Positions 22,216 through 30,534 of a DNA stretch of 64,000 nt are shown here, in pieces. Made by a program: the position numbers and the translations under genes. Source of the stretch: Lichenifustis flavocetrariae (GTDB taxonomy: Bacteria; Pseudomonadota; Alphaproteobacteria; Rhizobiales; Beijerinckiaceae). The notes below the pieces were generated by a model, which saw nothing but the letters and a program-made list of their open reading frames with translations, was not told where the DNA came from and did no database searches. Within the stretch, counting starts at the first letter, position 1, and each line of letters opens with the position of its first letter. Location of the stretch: the NCBI RefSeq assembly GCF_026130545.1, contig NZ_JAMOIM010000010.1, positions 124,001-188,000 on the forward strand, read 5' to 3'.

Positions 22216-22458
22216 TCAAAGGTTTCGCGGCCTCGGCTCGATCCGCTCCGCCGGCTCGAATTGCGCGGCCGGTACGTTGAAGGCCACCAGGTTGACCGGT
22301 GGCTGAAACCGCACGTGCATCTTCACGCTCTCCTGGCCGGCCGACAGCGATCCTTTCCGAATGACGCTACTCACGATCCCGATCGCCTCGGCCAGCTCGG
22401 GATGCTGCCGCCGAAGCGGGGCATCGGACTTGAGACGAACACGTTCTCCCTCGATCAT
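22216..22458 (-). CDS. Small conserved-looking protein of unknown function behind a LexA-type box
   Basis: 80 residues starting MIEGERVRLKSDAPLRRQHP, mixed charged and hydrophobic with no membrane segment or signal peptide, and a pattern (two short beta stretches: GERVRLKSD and VKMHVRFQPPVNLVAFNVP) that could be a small beta barrel. The ATG at 22458 has GGAG eight bases upstream. A longer form starting MFELEQ at 22509 is possible but would place the GAAC-N7-GAAC motif inside the coding sequence. Family not recognised. It is convergent with ccmB, 20 bases away. Confidence 0.6.
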   Translation of the reverse strand: MIEGERVRLKSDAPLRRQHPELAEAIGIVSSVIRKGSLSAGQESVKMHVRFQPPVNLVAFNVPAAQFEPAERIEPRPRNL

Positions 22459-22482
22459 GGCGCAGGCTCCGACTCGCTTTTT

Positions 22483-22497
22483 GTTCACTTTTTGTTC
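22483..22497. promoter_or_regulatory. Candidate LexA (SOS) box
   Basis: GTTC-N7-GTTC (GTTC at 22483-22486 and 22494-22497), the consensus for alphaproteobacterial LexA. It lies 25-39 bases upstream of the start of the small gene at 22458 (as GAAC-N7-GAAC on the coding strand), with a further GAAC adjacent. An 8-base fixed motif occurs about once per window by chance. Confidence 0.5.
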
Positions 22498-22593
22498 TAG
22501 TTCAAACATGCAAGAGAGTCGAGTCCGGCCTTGCAGGTGCGTCCGCCAAGGGGGCACCGAAAGCCCCGTCGGACGTAGGCCCGGCAGGCCGTC

Positions 22594-24060
22594 TCAGGAG
22601 CCGCCGAGCGCCGCCGCCTTGTCGAGCCGCTCGATCAATGTCGAACTGGCGGCGTTCGCCCCCGCCACCTCGATGGCGATGCCATGTGCTCTGAACCGCT
22701 GGACCACCTTGTCCAAGGCCGCCACGGCCGTGATGTCCCAAAAATGCGCCTCCGACACGTCGATCAGCACGCTCTTGCCGACAGCCTCACGCACATCGAA
22801 CCCATCGACGAAGATGTCCGCGGAGGCGAAGAACACCTGACCTGACACCCGATAGGTCAGGCGCTTGGCTGCGAGATCGGCCTCGGTCTCGATGCGCAGC
22901 AAGCCCGCGACCTTGAAGGCGAAGAAGACCCCACTCAGGAGAACGCCCACGGTGACGCCGAGCGCCAGGTTCGAAGTCGCGACCGTTACCAGCACCGTCG
23001 CCAGCATAACGACGCTCGACATCTTCGGATGCGCCACAAGGGTGCGGAGCGATGACCAGTCAAACGTGTCGATCGACACCATGACCATGATGGCGACGAG
23101 GGCGGCGACGGGAACCTGCGACACCCACGGTTTGAGCGCCACCATGAGGATCAGCAGGAAGGCGCCCGCGAACAGGGTCGAGAGCCGGCCTCGGCCGCCG
23201 TATTTCACGTTGCTGACGGTCTGGCCGATCATGCCGCAACCGGCTATGCCGCCGAACAGGCTCGCCGCGATGTTGGCGAGACCGAGGCCCGTGCATTCGC
23301 GGTTCTTCGAACTGGGCGTGTCGGTGAGATCGTCGACGACGCTGGCGGTCATCAGCGATTCCAGCAGGCCCACCATGGCGATCGCCAAGGCCGGTGCGGC
23401 GATGATGTGGAGGGTTTCGAAAGTCGGCGGAACGGTCGGCCATGCGAAGAGCGGCAGTGCGTCCGGCAGTCGACCGAGATCCGCCACGGTCCTGACCGGC
23501 AGGTGCAAGACGACCGAGGCTGCCGTGAGGATGACGATGCAGATCAACGGCGAGGGAATCGCGGTCGTCACGCGGGTCACCATGTAGATCAGCGCCAGTC
23601 CGGCCGCCAGCACCGCATAGGTGATCCAGCCGCCGCCGATGACCTGCGGGACCTGTGCCGAGAAGATCAGGATGGCGAGTGCGTTGACGAAGCCGGTGCG
23701 CACCGACTTCGACACGAAGCGCATCAGGACGCCCATGCGGAACAGGCCGAACAGGATCTGCAGGGCGCCGGCCAGCACGCCCGCCGCCAGGAGGTAAGGC
23801 AGGCCATGCGAATGGACGAGCGGCGCGGCCACCAGGGCGACCGATCCGGCCGCCGCCGAGATCATCGCCGGACGTCCCCCCGCAAAGGCGATCACGATGC
23901 CGATCACGAAGGAGGCGAACAGGCCGACCTGGGGATCGACGCCGGCCGCGAACGAGAAGGCGATCACTTCGGGGATGAGGGCAAAGGTGGCGACGGCGCC
24001 GGCGAGCATCTCGCGCACAGGACGGCGGAACCATTCCTGACGAATGGAGGCAAAAGTCAT
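22594..24060 (-). CDS. SulP/SLC26 family anion transporter with STAS domain
   Basis: 488 residues from ATG 24060. N-terminal transport domain of 10-14 helices starting PVREMLAGAVATFALIPEVIAFSFAAGVDPQVGLFASF, with the family GGRPAMISAAAGSVALV segment and the FGGIAGCGMIGQTVSN motif; then a STAS domain from about residue 385 with VLIDVSEAHFWDITAVAALDKVV. SulP proteins move sulfate, bicarbonate or dicarboxylates. At 488 residues it is the short bacterial type (SulP/BicA-like). The substrate cannot be read from sequence. Confidence 0.92.
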   Translation of the reverse strand: MTFASIRQEWFRRPVREMLAGAVATFALIPEVIAFSFAAGVDPQVGLFASFVIGIVIAFAGGRPAMISAAAGSVALVAAPLVHSHGLPYLLAAGVLAGALQILFGLFRMGVLMRFVSKSVRTGFVNALAILIFSAQVPQVIGGGWITYAVLAAGLALIYMVTRVTTAIPSPLICIVILTAASVVLHLPVRTVADLGRLPDALPLFAWPTVPPTFETLHIIAAPALAIAMVGLLESLMTASVVDDLTDTPSSKNRECTGLGLANIAASLFGGIAGCGMIGQTVSNVKYGGRGRLSTLFAGAFLLILMVALKPWVSQVPVAALVAIMVMVSIDTFDWSSLRTLVAHPKMSSVVMLATVLVTVATSNLALGVTVGVLLSGVFFAFKVAGLLRIETEADLAAKRLTYRVSGQVFFASADIFVDGFDVREAVGKSVLIDVSEAHFWDITAVAALDKVVQRFRAHGIAIEVAGANAASSTLIERLDKAAALGGS

Positions 24061-24157
24061 GGGGGTCGTGGGTCTCGCAATCAGGAGCCAGAGCCGGAGG
24101 ATGACCGGCGTTACAGGCGAGTGATGCGTTGTTCGGCGGATCGGCGGCCGAAATAGC

Positions 24158-24188
24158 CACCCGGAATTGCACCGGGTCCAGTCGGGTG
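24158..24188 (-). other. Leader of the SulP gene with two alternative stems
   Basis: About 100 bases upstream of the SulP start, ACCCGG (24159-24164) can pair with CCGGGT (24172-24177), while the overlapping CACCCG (24158-24163) can pair with CGGGTG (24183-24188). The two pairings exclude each other. Whether this is transcribed as a leader is unknown. Apart from this stretch, the region from 24061 to the small-RNA promoter at 24347 shows nothing convincing. Confidence 0.3.
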
Positions 24189-24346
24189 ACTGCTCATAAC
24201 GTCGATGGCCGTCGCGATGCAAGAGCCGACTTGGCCGTCGCCGGTGCTCAGAAGTGCTCAGAATGACCTGACGAACACCAGCAGCACTCGTTATCGTCGA
24301 ACCCGCATGTTGGTCGAACACCCACGCCCATTTTCGCATATCAGCC

Positions 24347-24374
24347 TTGCGAAAGGCAGCACGCCGTGCTTTAA
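24347..24374 (+). promoter_or_regulatory. Candidate sigma-70-type promoter of the small RNA
   Basis: TTGCGA (24347-24352), 16-base spacer, CTTTAA (24369-24374). A start near 24381 would place the first hairpin about 15 bases into the transcript. Confidence 0.45.
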
Positions 24375-24380
24375 GGACCG

Positions 24381-24521
24381 CCTAAGAAAAAAGAGCCGCC
24401 TGCGTTACCACAAGCGGCCCAAGTCTAGGGAGGAAACGCCCAAGAAGGGCATGCGACCGAAGTCGCAGTGGGACAGTGCTCGCACCCTGCACAAATGTCC
24501 AGCCCCTCTTGGGGCTTTTTT
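24381..24521 (+). ncRNA. Predicted structured small RNA with intrinsic terminator
   Basis: About 140 bases containing five consecutive stems: GCCGC/GCGGC (24395-24399 with 24414-24418); GCCC-AAGAA-GGGC (24438-24450); TGCGAC-CGAA-GTCGCA (24452-24467, perfect with a 4-base loop); GGACA/TGTCC enclosing GTGC/GCAC (24471-24500); and the terminator stem. An unpaired GGGAGGAAAC at 24428-24437 could act as a Shine-Dalgarno-like or anti-target stretch. No long reading frame with any protein resemblance covers it. It is not tmRNA, SRP RNA, RNase P or 6S by their key motifs. I have an impression of similar sequences in other Hyphomicrobiales but cannot name a family. Confidence 0.6.
24501..24521 (+). 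terminator. Rho-independent terminator of the small RNA
   Basis: AGCCCC-TCTT-GGGGCT (24501-24516) followed by T-rich TTTTT to 24521. No protein gene on this strand ends nearby, which points to a non-coding transcript. Confidence 0.85.
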
Positions 24522-24671
24522 GGTGTGGCCTGTCCTGAGTCTCATTTGAGTGACAGATGGGACGTGTGACGGAATGCTCGGCTGGGGCTCCAATGCGAGC
24601 GTCCATCCATCCTGACTGCTAGAAGGCCGGCCGTGATGGTGCCAAGACGCGCCAGATCGACATTCTGTGAC

Positions 24672-24979
24672 TCAGGCCACCTGCTCCTCGGCCCGGCGGT
24701 CCATCCAGATCAGGCACGGATCCAGCGGTTCGATGTCGGCATCGATCGGAATGCCGGAGCCGCCGTAAAGGCTGGAGATTCAAACCCCCGCACGTCGGAC
24801 GGCGTCAGATGGCGCGCCACCTCGGACAAGCAGGCTTCGACCGCCTCCACCCAGACATTCGGGTGCTGTTCGGCCCAGTTCGGGCGCGTAGGCCCGTGTC
24901 GCCTGAGCAGAATAGTGCCGTCCCGTCCAACCAGCACGGCCTTGGTGCTTTGCGTACCCATATCGACCCCGATGACCAC
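24672..24979 (-). pseudogene. FGGY-family carbohydrate kinase remnant (xylulokinase-like), truncated and frameshifted
   Basis: From a GTG at 24979 (GGAGG just upstream) the protein begins VIGVDMGTQSTKAVLVGRDG, the N-terminal ATP-binding strand of FGGY sugar kinases, and continues with WAEQHPNVWVEAVEACL. After about 65 residues the frame is lost: the next reading frame encodes ISSLYGGSGIPIDADIEPL and then DPCLIWMDRRAEEQVA before a stop, which is the next family segment. The frameshift is near 24776. Everything after about residue 100 (of roughly 500) is missing, so it cannot be active. Confidence 0.85.
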
Positions 24980-25142
24980 GTCCTCCGTTCATCGTTTTTC
25001 TTGCGTCCGGTGAATCTGCGGCAGCCGATCCACGGAACCTGGCGAGCGGCTCTCTTCCCGCCTCCGTGCTGGTGTTCCGGTTCGGTCTATCGCATTCACA
25101 CGTGCGAAGGCTCGCCCGAGCCGAACCTGGAACCGATCACGA

Positions 25143-26024
25143 ATGAGTGCCATGTCGGAAGCATGCAGGCGAGCGATTGATTTGATCGGCCTTGGCCCTA
25201 CCCCACGCGGACGGCGGCTTCCGGCAATCGCGCTTCTGCTTGTTTCGGCTCTCGTCGCGCCCGCACGCGCCCAGGCTCCGGACAGCGTGTGGTTGGAAGA
25301 TCTGACCTGGACGGAACTTCGCGACCAGATCCGTGCCGGCACCACCACCGTCATCATTCCGGTCGGCGGCGTGGAACAGAGCGGCCCCGCTTTGGCTCTC
25401 GGCAAACACGATGCGCGGGCCAGGGTGCTGGCCGAGGCGATCGCGCGGCGGCTCGGCCACACTTTGGTGGCGCCCGTGGTCGCCTATGTGCCCGAAGGCG
25501 GGGTTGAACCACCGACGTCCCACATGCGTTTCCCCGGCACGATCACGGTTCCGGACGACGCCTTCCGCAAGACGATCGAATCGGCTGCGGCGAGCTTCAA
25601 GCTGCATGGTTTCAAGGATGTGGTGTTGATCGGGGAACACGGGAGTTATCAGAGTGACCTTGGCGCCGTCGCCGAAGCCCTCAACCGCCGTTGGGCCGCC
25701 ACGCCCGCGAGAGCCCACTTCATCCCGGACTATTATCGAGGCGCGACGACGGATTTCTCCCTCATCCTCAAACAGCATGGGTATTCGGCCGCGGAGATCG
25801 GCACCCATGCGGGGGTTGCCGACACGTCGCTGACGATGGCGGTGGCGCCCTCCATGGTGCGCACCGGCGCCCTCAAAGCCGCCGCCGATCTCGACGCGGT
25901 GAACGGCGTCTACGGCGACCCGCGGCGTTCAAACGCCGCGATGGGCCAGTTGGCCATCGAGGCGATCGTCACCCGGACCGTTGCGGCCATCAAGGTCGCC
26001 ATCACGCGCACCAGCCATCCATGA
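25143..26024 (+). CDS. Exported creatininase-family amidohydrolase
   Basis: 293 residues. The N-terminus (RRLPAIALLLVSALVAPARAQA) reads as a Sec signal peptide with cleavage after ARA near residue 43, unusual for this mainly cytoplasmic family. The creatininase core follows: IIPVGGVEQSGPALALGKHDARA supplies the metal-binding Glu and Asp, then EGGVEPPTSHMRFPGTITV, VLIGEHGSYQ and the late EIGTHAGVADTSLTMA. The family includes creatinine amidohydrolase, MftE and FAPy deformylases; specificity cannot be told. Its TGA overlaps the ATG of the propeller gene by 4 bases. Confidence 0.83.
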   Translation: MSAMSEACRRAIDLIGLGPTPRGRRLPAIALLLVSALVAPARAQAPDSVWLEDLTWTELRDQIRAGTTTVIIPVGGVEQSGPALALGKHDARARVLAEAIARRLGHTLVAPVVAYVPEGGVEPPTSHMRFPGTITVPDDAFRKTIESAAASFKLHGFKDVVLIGEHGSYQSDLGAVAEALNRRWAATPARAHFIPDYYRGATTDFSLILKQHGYSAAEIGTHAGVADTSLTMAVAPSMVRTGALKAAADLDAVNGVYGDPRRSNAAMGQLAIEAIVTRTVAAIKVAITRTSHP

Positions 26025-27217
26025 TCACGACGCGGGATCGTTCTTTGCGACGACTTTTTCTTGGTGTGGCCCTCGCCGCCTCGGCTTGCGTGGGCGTGGG
26101 TCAACTGGCATGCGCGCAAGCCTTTCAGCCGGCTGACATCGGAGAATGGCGCCGGTCACGCGAGGTGGCCATCCCCCCGGCCAATGTCTATGCCCACAGC
26201 ACGGCCGGTCAGCTCAGCGCGGCCGTGAAGGGGGTCCCGGAGCGGGTCTACGTTCCCAACGTCGCCTCGCGCGATGTCTATGTCATCGATCCGGGCACCA
26301 TGAAGGTCATCGACCATTATGGAGTGGGCCGTGGGCCCCAGCACATCGTGCCATCCTGGGACTTGAAGACCCTCTGGGTGACCGGCAGCGCGGAAAGCCA
26401 TTCGGCCTGGGGCAGCCTCGCCAGCATCGACCCGCAGACCGGCAAAGTGTCCCGGATGCTGCCGATGGAGGACGCCTACAACATGTATTTCACGCCGGAT
26501 GGCTCGGCCGCGATCGTCGTCGCGGAGTCCCGGCGCCGTTTGGAGTTTCGTGATCCGCAAACGATGACGATGCAGAATTCGCTGACGATCCCGGAATGTA
26601 GCGGCATCAACCATGCGGATTTCGGGGCCGATGGCCGGACGGCGATCTTCACCTGCGAGTTCGCCGGGAGCCTCGCCCGCATCGACATCGGCGAGCGGAA
26701 GCTGCTCGGCATTCTCAAGCTGTCTCGGGGCGGCATGCCGCAGGACATCCGCATCTCACCGGACGGCCGCGTGTTCTATGTGGCGAACATGATGACGGAT
26801 GGCGTGAGCCTGATCGACGCCGACAGCTTTCAGGAAATCGGCTTCATCCCCACCGGTCCCGGTGCCCACGGCCTCTACCCGAGCCGGGACGGCACCAAGC
26901 TCTATGTCTGCAATCGCGGATCGCACGCGGTTAGCGGAGCGCCGCATGGTCCGGGCAGCGTGTCCGTGATCGACTTCGCGACCCGCAAGGTCGAGGCGAC
27001 GTGGCCGGTGCCCGACGGCGGCAGCCCGGACATGGGCAATGTCAGCGCCGACGGAAGGCACCTCTGGGTGTCCGGGCGCTTCGATGACGTGGTCTATGCG
27101 TTCGACACGACAACCGGTGCCGTCACCAAGATCCCGGTCGGACACACGCCGCATGGACTGACCATCTGGCCGCAACCCGGCCGCTATTCGCTTGGCCATA
27201 CGGGGGTCATGCGATGA
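26021..27217 (+). CDS. Exported YVTN-type beta-propeller protein
   Basis: 398 residues from ATG 26021, with a signal peptide (RRLFLGVALAASACVGVGQLACAQA). The mature part contains about seven repeats of the YVTN/cytochrome-cd1-like blade: RVYVPNVASRDVYVIDPGT, FTPDGSAAIVVAESRRRLE, DIRISPDGRVFYVANMMTDG, YPSRDGTKLYVCNRGSHAV, and VSADGRHLWVSGRFDDVVYAFD. No heme-binding CxxCH is present, so it is not a cytochrome. It is translationally coupled to the exported creatininase-like enzyme; the two probably work together in the periplasm. Confidence 0.85.
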   Translation: MITTRDRSLRRLFLGVALAASACVGVGQLACAQAFQPADIGEWRRSREVAIPPANVYAHSTAGQLSAAVKGVPERVYVPNVASRDVYVIDPGTMKVIDHYGVGRGPQHIVPSWDLKTLWVTGSAESHSAWGSLASIDPQTGKVSRMLPMEDAYNMYFTPDGSAAIVVAESRRRLEFRDPQTMTMQNSLTIPECSGINHADFGADGRTAIFTCEFAGSLARIDIGERKLLGILKLSRGGMPQDIRISPDGRVFYVANMMTDGVSLIDADSFQEIGFIPTGPGAHGLYPSRDGTKLYVCNRGSHAVSGAPHGPGSVSVIDFATRKVEATWPVPDGGSPDMGNVSADGRHLWVSGRFDDVVYAFDTTTGAVTKIPVGHTPHGLTIWPQPGRYSLGHTGVMR

Positions 27218-27276
27218 GCCGAATGACCGGATCAGTGGATACTCCGACTTACACGGGCGGCAGGCACCGACGCCCT

Positions 27277-29514
27277 CTAAACTCTAACCCCGCCCGATCG
27301 GTGAGGCTGCGTCGATGCTTGTGTCTCGGGTTCGCGCTCCTGCAATGTCGCCGCGACCGCTTGCGACAGCGCGGCAAGCGTGAAGGGCTTGGGCAGTCGC
27401 GCGAGCTGCGAAAGCTCGACCTCCGATAATTCCGCGAAGCCGCTGGCCAGAACGATCGGCAGGCCTGGACGCAGGGTTCTGATCCGCGACGCGAGTTCGA
27501 TGCCCGTCATGCCCGGCATCACATGATCCGTGATCACGAGGTCGATGGCGGTTCCGGCGCTGATGACCGCGACGGCCTCGTCTCCCGAACGGGCCTCGAT
27601 GACGTGATGGCCGAGATCATCCAGCATCGCCGCTGTTCCGGCCAGGACCAATGGATCGTCATCGACGAGAAGCACACGGCAGGGACGGATCGACGTCTCA
27701 CGGTGGGCCATCGCCGGCACTGGTGCGGCTTCTGCTTCACCTACGGCTTGCGGCAACCACAATTCGACGGTCGTGCCGTGGCCGGGCTCGCTGTCGATGC
27801 GCAGCGTGCCCCCGGCCTGCGCCGCAAGTCCATGCACCATCGCAAGCCCGAGCCCCGTCCCTTTGCCGACCGGCTTTGTCGTGAAGAACGGCTCCGCTGC
27901 CCGCGTGAGGGTCGCGGCGTCCATGCCCACGCCCGTGTCGGAGACGGCGAGCACAACGTAACGGCCCTCGGTAAGTGTCTGGGGGTTGCCAGGACCGAGG
28001 ACCTCCTCGCGTCCCGAAATCACGATCGTTCCGCCCTTCGGCATGGCGTCGCGCGCGTTCACAACCAAATTCAAGAGCGCCATTTCGAGCTGGTTCGCAT
28101 CGACTTGCGCCGAGGTGAGTCGGGCCGGGAAGCGGAGTTCCATCTTGATGGTCGAGCCGATCGATCGCGCGAGCAGGTCCGCCATGCCTCGCACGAGACT
28201 GGTGACATCGACGGGTTCGAGCTTGAGGTCTTGGCGACGCGCGAAGGCGAGCATGCGTTGCGTGAGGACGGCCCCGCGCTCCGTCCCTTCGATGGCGCGG
28301 TCGACGTACCGACGGAGACGCGAGTCCTCGGGCAGACGTGTGCTTAGAAGTTCGAGATTGCCCAGCACGACGCCAAGCAAATTGTTGAAGTCATGGGCGA
28401 TCCCGCCCGTGAGCTGTCCGACCGCCTCCATCTTCTGGGCTTGCCGCAGCGCGCCCTCCACGGCCTCGCGTCGCGCCATCTCGCTCACGAGGCTGGCGCG
28501 CGCACGATCTTCTTCCCGCGCGGCCCGCAGGGCGAGCCATGTCACACCGCTCAGCGTGAGGGCGGCCAGGAGCGCGACGCCGCCATAGATGACCAGGTGC
28601 CCTCGCCAGCGGCCCAGCACGGACTCGGTACCGAGGCCATACCCCACATAGATCGGATAGGCGGCCAGCTTGCGATAGGCGGCAATACGTTCGACCTTGT
28701 CGACCGGCGAGGTATATGCGGTTGTGGTATTCGCGATGTGGGTCAGGATCGCCCGACTAAGGTCCGGGTCGCGGAGTCGATCGCTCTGGTCGCCGGAGAG
28801 CGCCGGGCTGCGGGCCAATACGGCGCCGTCGGAACGCACCAGCACCATCGTGTCGGCGGACGAACCGGAGAGGGTGCGGAAGAACGCCTCGAAATAGTCC
28901 AGCGACACTGAAATCGCGATGGCGCCCGCGAACTGGCCGTCCGGACTCGTGATGGCACGGGCGATATTGAGCTTGGGCGTCCCGCTAAAACGTCCCGTGA
29001 CGGGCATTCCGACCGCCAGGCCGCTGATGTCGAGTTCCGAAGATCGGCTGCCACTGGCCGTCGGCACGGCCGGCGCACCGGCGGCATCCCGCAACGCGCG
29101 AAAATAATCGCGATCCATCACATTGCTGGACTGCACCGGAAAGTATCGGCTGTGCGCCGTAACCTCGCCATTCGCATCCACCAGGAACAGCGAGCCGACC
29201 TGCCTCAGCTCGTGGTCGATGCCGGCGAGGTAGATGTGACGGGCGGCCTCGGACTCATCGGGAACAGCACGCAAATGTTCGGCGATCCGCGCGAAGATGA
29301 GTTCGTAAGCGTTGAACGCGGCCCCGGCATGCTGCTCCAGCACTTCGGCGGTCTTCTCGGCGCGCCGGGCCGCTTCGCCCATGAGCACCCGCCGTTCCTG
29401 CCAGGCGGCTCCTGCGAACAGCAATGCTGGCACGATGAGCGAAGCCGCCAGCAGCACGCGCAGAGGAGGCACGGTGCTGCTTCTCGACGGAGATGGATCG
29501 ATGGCAGGGGACAT
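27277..29514 (-). CDS. Hybrid sensor histidine kinase with periplasmic PDC sensor
   Basis: 745 residues. A first membrane span (about 20-38), a roughly 265-residue periplasmic double-PDC/Cache sensor (with YFPVQSSNVMDRDYF and the GAIAISVSLDYFEAFF strand), a second span (about 307-330), HisKA with phospho-acceptor His374 in GGIAHDFNNLLGVV, and HATPase with N-box NLVVNARDAM and GTGLGLAMVHGLA. The C-terminal receiver domain starts at about 612 with Asp663 in VITDHVMPGMTG and Lys709 in LPKPF. No separate response regulator gene is adjacent, so output is through phosphorelay. The ligand is probably a small organic molecule, as for other Cache sensors. Confidence 0.92.
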   Translation of the reverse strand: MSPAIDPSPSRSSTVPPLRVLLAASLIVPALLFAGAAWQERRVLMGEAARRAEKTAEVLEQHAGAAFNAYELIFARIAEHLRAVPDESEAARHIYLAGIDHELRQVGSLFLVDANGEVTAHSRYFPVQSSNVMDRDYFRALRDAAGAPAVPTASGSRSSELDISGLAVGMPVTGRFSGTPKLNIARAITSPDGQFAGAIAISVSLDYFEAFFRTLSGSSADTMVLVRSDGAVLARSPALSGDQSDRLRDPDLSRAILTHIANTTTAYTSPVDKVERIAAYRKLAAYPIYVGYGLGTESVLGRWRGHLVIYGGVALLAALTLSGVTWLALRAAREEDRARASLVSEMARREAVEGALRQAQKMEAVGQLTGGIAHDFNNLLGVVLGNLELLSTRLPEDSRLRRYVDRAIEGTERGAVLTQRMLAFARRQDLKLEPVDVTSLVRGMADLLARSIGSTIKMELRFPARLTSAQVDANQLEMALLNLVVNARDAMPKGGTIVISGREEVLGPGNPQTLTEGRYVVLAVSDTGVGMDAATLTRAAEPFFTTKPVGKGTGLGLAMVHGLAAQAGGTLRIDSEPGHGTTVELWLPQAVGEAEAAPVPAMAHRETSIRPCRVLLVDDDPLVLAGTAAMLDDLGHHVIEARSGDEAVAVISAGTAIDLVITDHVMPGMTGIELASRIRTLRPGLPIVLASGFAELSEVELSQLARLPKPFTLAALSQAVAATLQEREPETQASTQPHRSGGVRV

Positions 29515-29760
29515 TCAGGCCGGAGCACCATCTGGAACCTCATGTCTAGGGTGAGTAGATTCCTTGAGCAAGATCTTGTGGCCTGCGTGCTGCCTTTATT
29601 CGGGGGAGGTCGCCATGGGCTCGGTTGCCGCCGCAACGCGCGCTACCATCGAGGCATGATCCGTTGTGAACGATCCCGCTGCGAAACGGTTGTCAGAAGA
29701 TGGGGCCGCGCTGTGCCCCACCGCTCACGCGTTGCCATCGCCACCAGGAGGAGACCCGAC

Positions 29761-30156
29761 ATGGTTGATGTCGTTTACAGGATCGTCGAACACGACGGGG
29801 GTTGGGCCTACAAAGCCGGCGATGTCTTTTCGGAAACATTTCCGACCCGGGAAGCCGCTCAGGCGACGGCCGATGCTGTCGCGGCCGAGCAGCGGGTGCC
29901 CGGCGAAGATGAGGCGATCTCGTGGGAGGACGAAGCCGGGCGGTGGCACGATGAGGTGGAACGCGGCAGCGATCGGCCGCAGGCCCGGGTTGAGACGGAC
30001 CCGATCTCCAACTCCGCATCGGTCGGCAGAGTGCCGCTTGCCTCAGGTCTCCGTTCGAGTGGGGTTGCAGACATTGGGATTACCCCACTTCTGACCCTCG
30101 CGGGCGCCGCAGCCGCAGGTTACCTGCTGGGCTCGATGCTGCAGCGCCGGACATAG
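29761..30156 (+). CDS. DUF2188-like small protein with C-terminal membrane anchor
   Basis: 131 residues. The first 50 (VYRIVEHDGGWAYKAGDVFSETFPTREAAQATADAVA) match the DUF2188 pattern of a short beta-beta-beta-alpha unit. An acidic linker (EDEAISWEDEAGRWHDEVE) follows, and the end is a single hydrophobic span (ITPLLTLAGAAAAGYLLGSML), so a tail-anchored protein is likely. The ATG at 29761 has AGGAGGAG about 8 bases upstream. Function unknown. Confidence 0.72.
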   Translation: MVDVVYRIVEHDGGWAYKAGDVFSETFPTREAAQATADAVAAEQRVPGEDEAISWEDEAGRWHDEVERGSDRPQARVETDPISNSASVGRVPLASGLRSSGVADIGITPLLTLAGAAAAGYLLGSMLQRRT

Positions 30157-30198
30157 AGGAGTTGGCGCCGGTCTGGGCGTTCCACAGAGCGCGTCAGA

Positions 30199-30399
30199 TC
30201 ATCCCGCGGCCATGAATTTCGCGAAGGCCTCGAGGCCAGACCGTCGCGCTTCGACTTGTGACGGAAACAGGTCGTCGCTGGCGATGATCGGCGTGCCCTT
30301 TCCGTATTGACGCAACTCCCAGGTGTAACCGATCCGAGGTTTGTCGGCGCGCAGCACAAGAACCTCGATGTTCTTGAGAGTCCGTGGATCTGATGTCAT
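30199..30399 (-). CDS. Small hypothetical protein
   Basis: 66 residues with no signal or membrane segment. The composition is protein-like (EVLVLRADKPRIGYTWELRQYGKG, then AFAKFMAAG), and it reads as two beta strands and a helix. Family not recognised. It is convergent with the DUF2188-like gene. Confidence 0.5.
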   Translation of the reverse strand: MTSDPRTLKNIEVLVLRADKPRIGYTWELRQYGKGTPIIASDDLFPSQVEARRSGLEAFAKFMAAG

Positions 30400-30534
30400 G
30401 ACTCGACAATGGGCCTTGCCGCGCGTCCGTCAAGCAGGTCAAGGTTTGAATGGCCTCGATCTACCCCAGGATGTCCCGTCCATGGCCGACCAGGCCGGTC
30501 ACGTCGCCCTGCGACGACGAAAGTGAGCCGCAGC

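Noticed and set aside
24205-24549. Plus-strand frame of 114 residues over the small RNA
   Set aside because: Covers hairpins and the terminator, is very basic, and has no start context; the RNA interpretation fits better.
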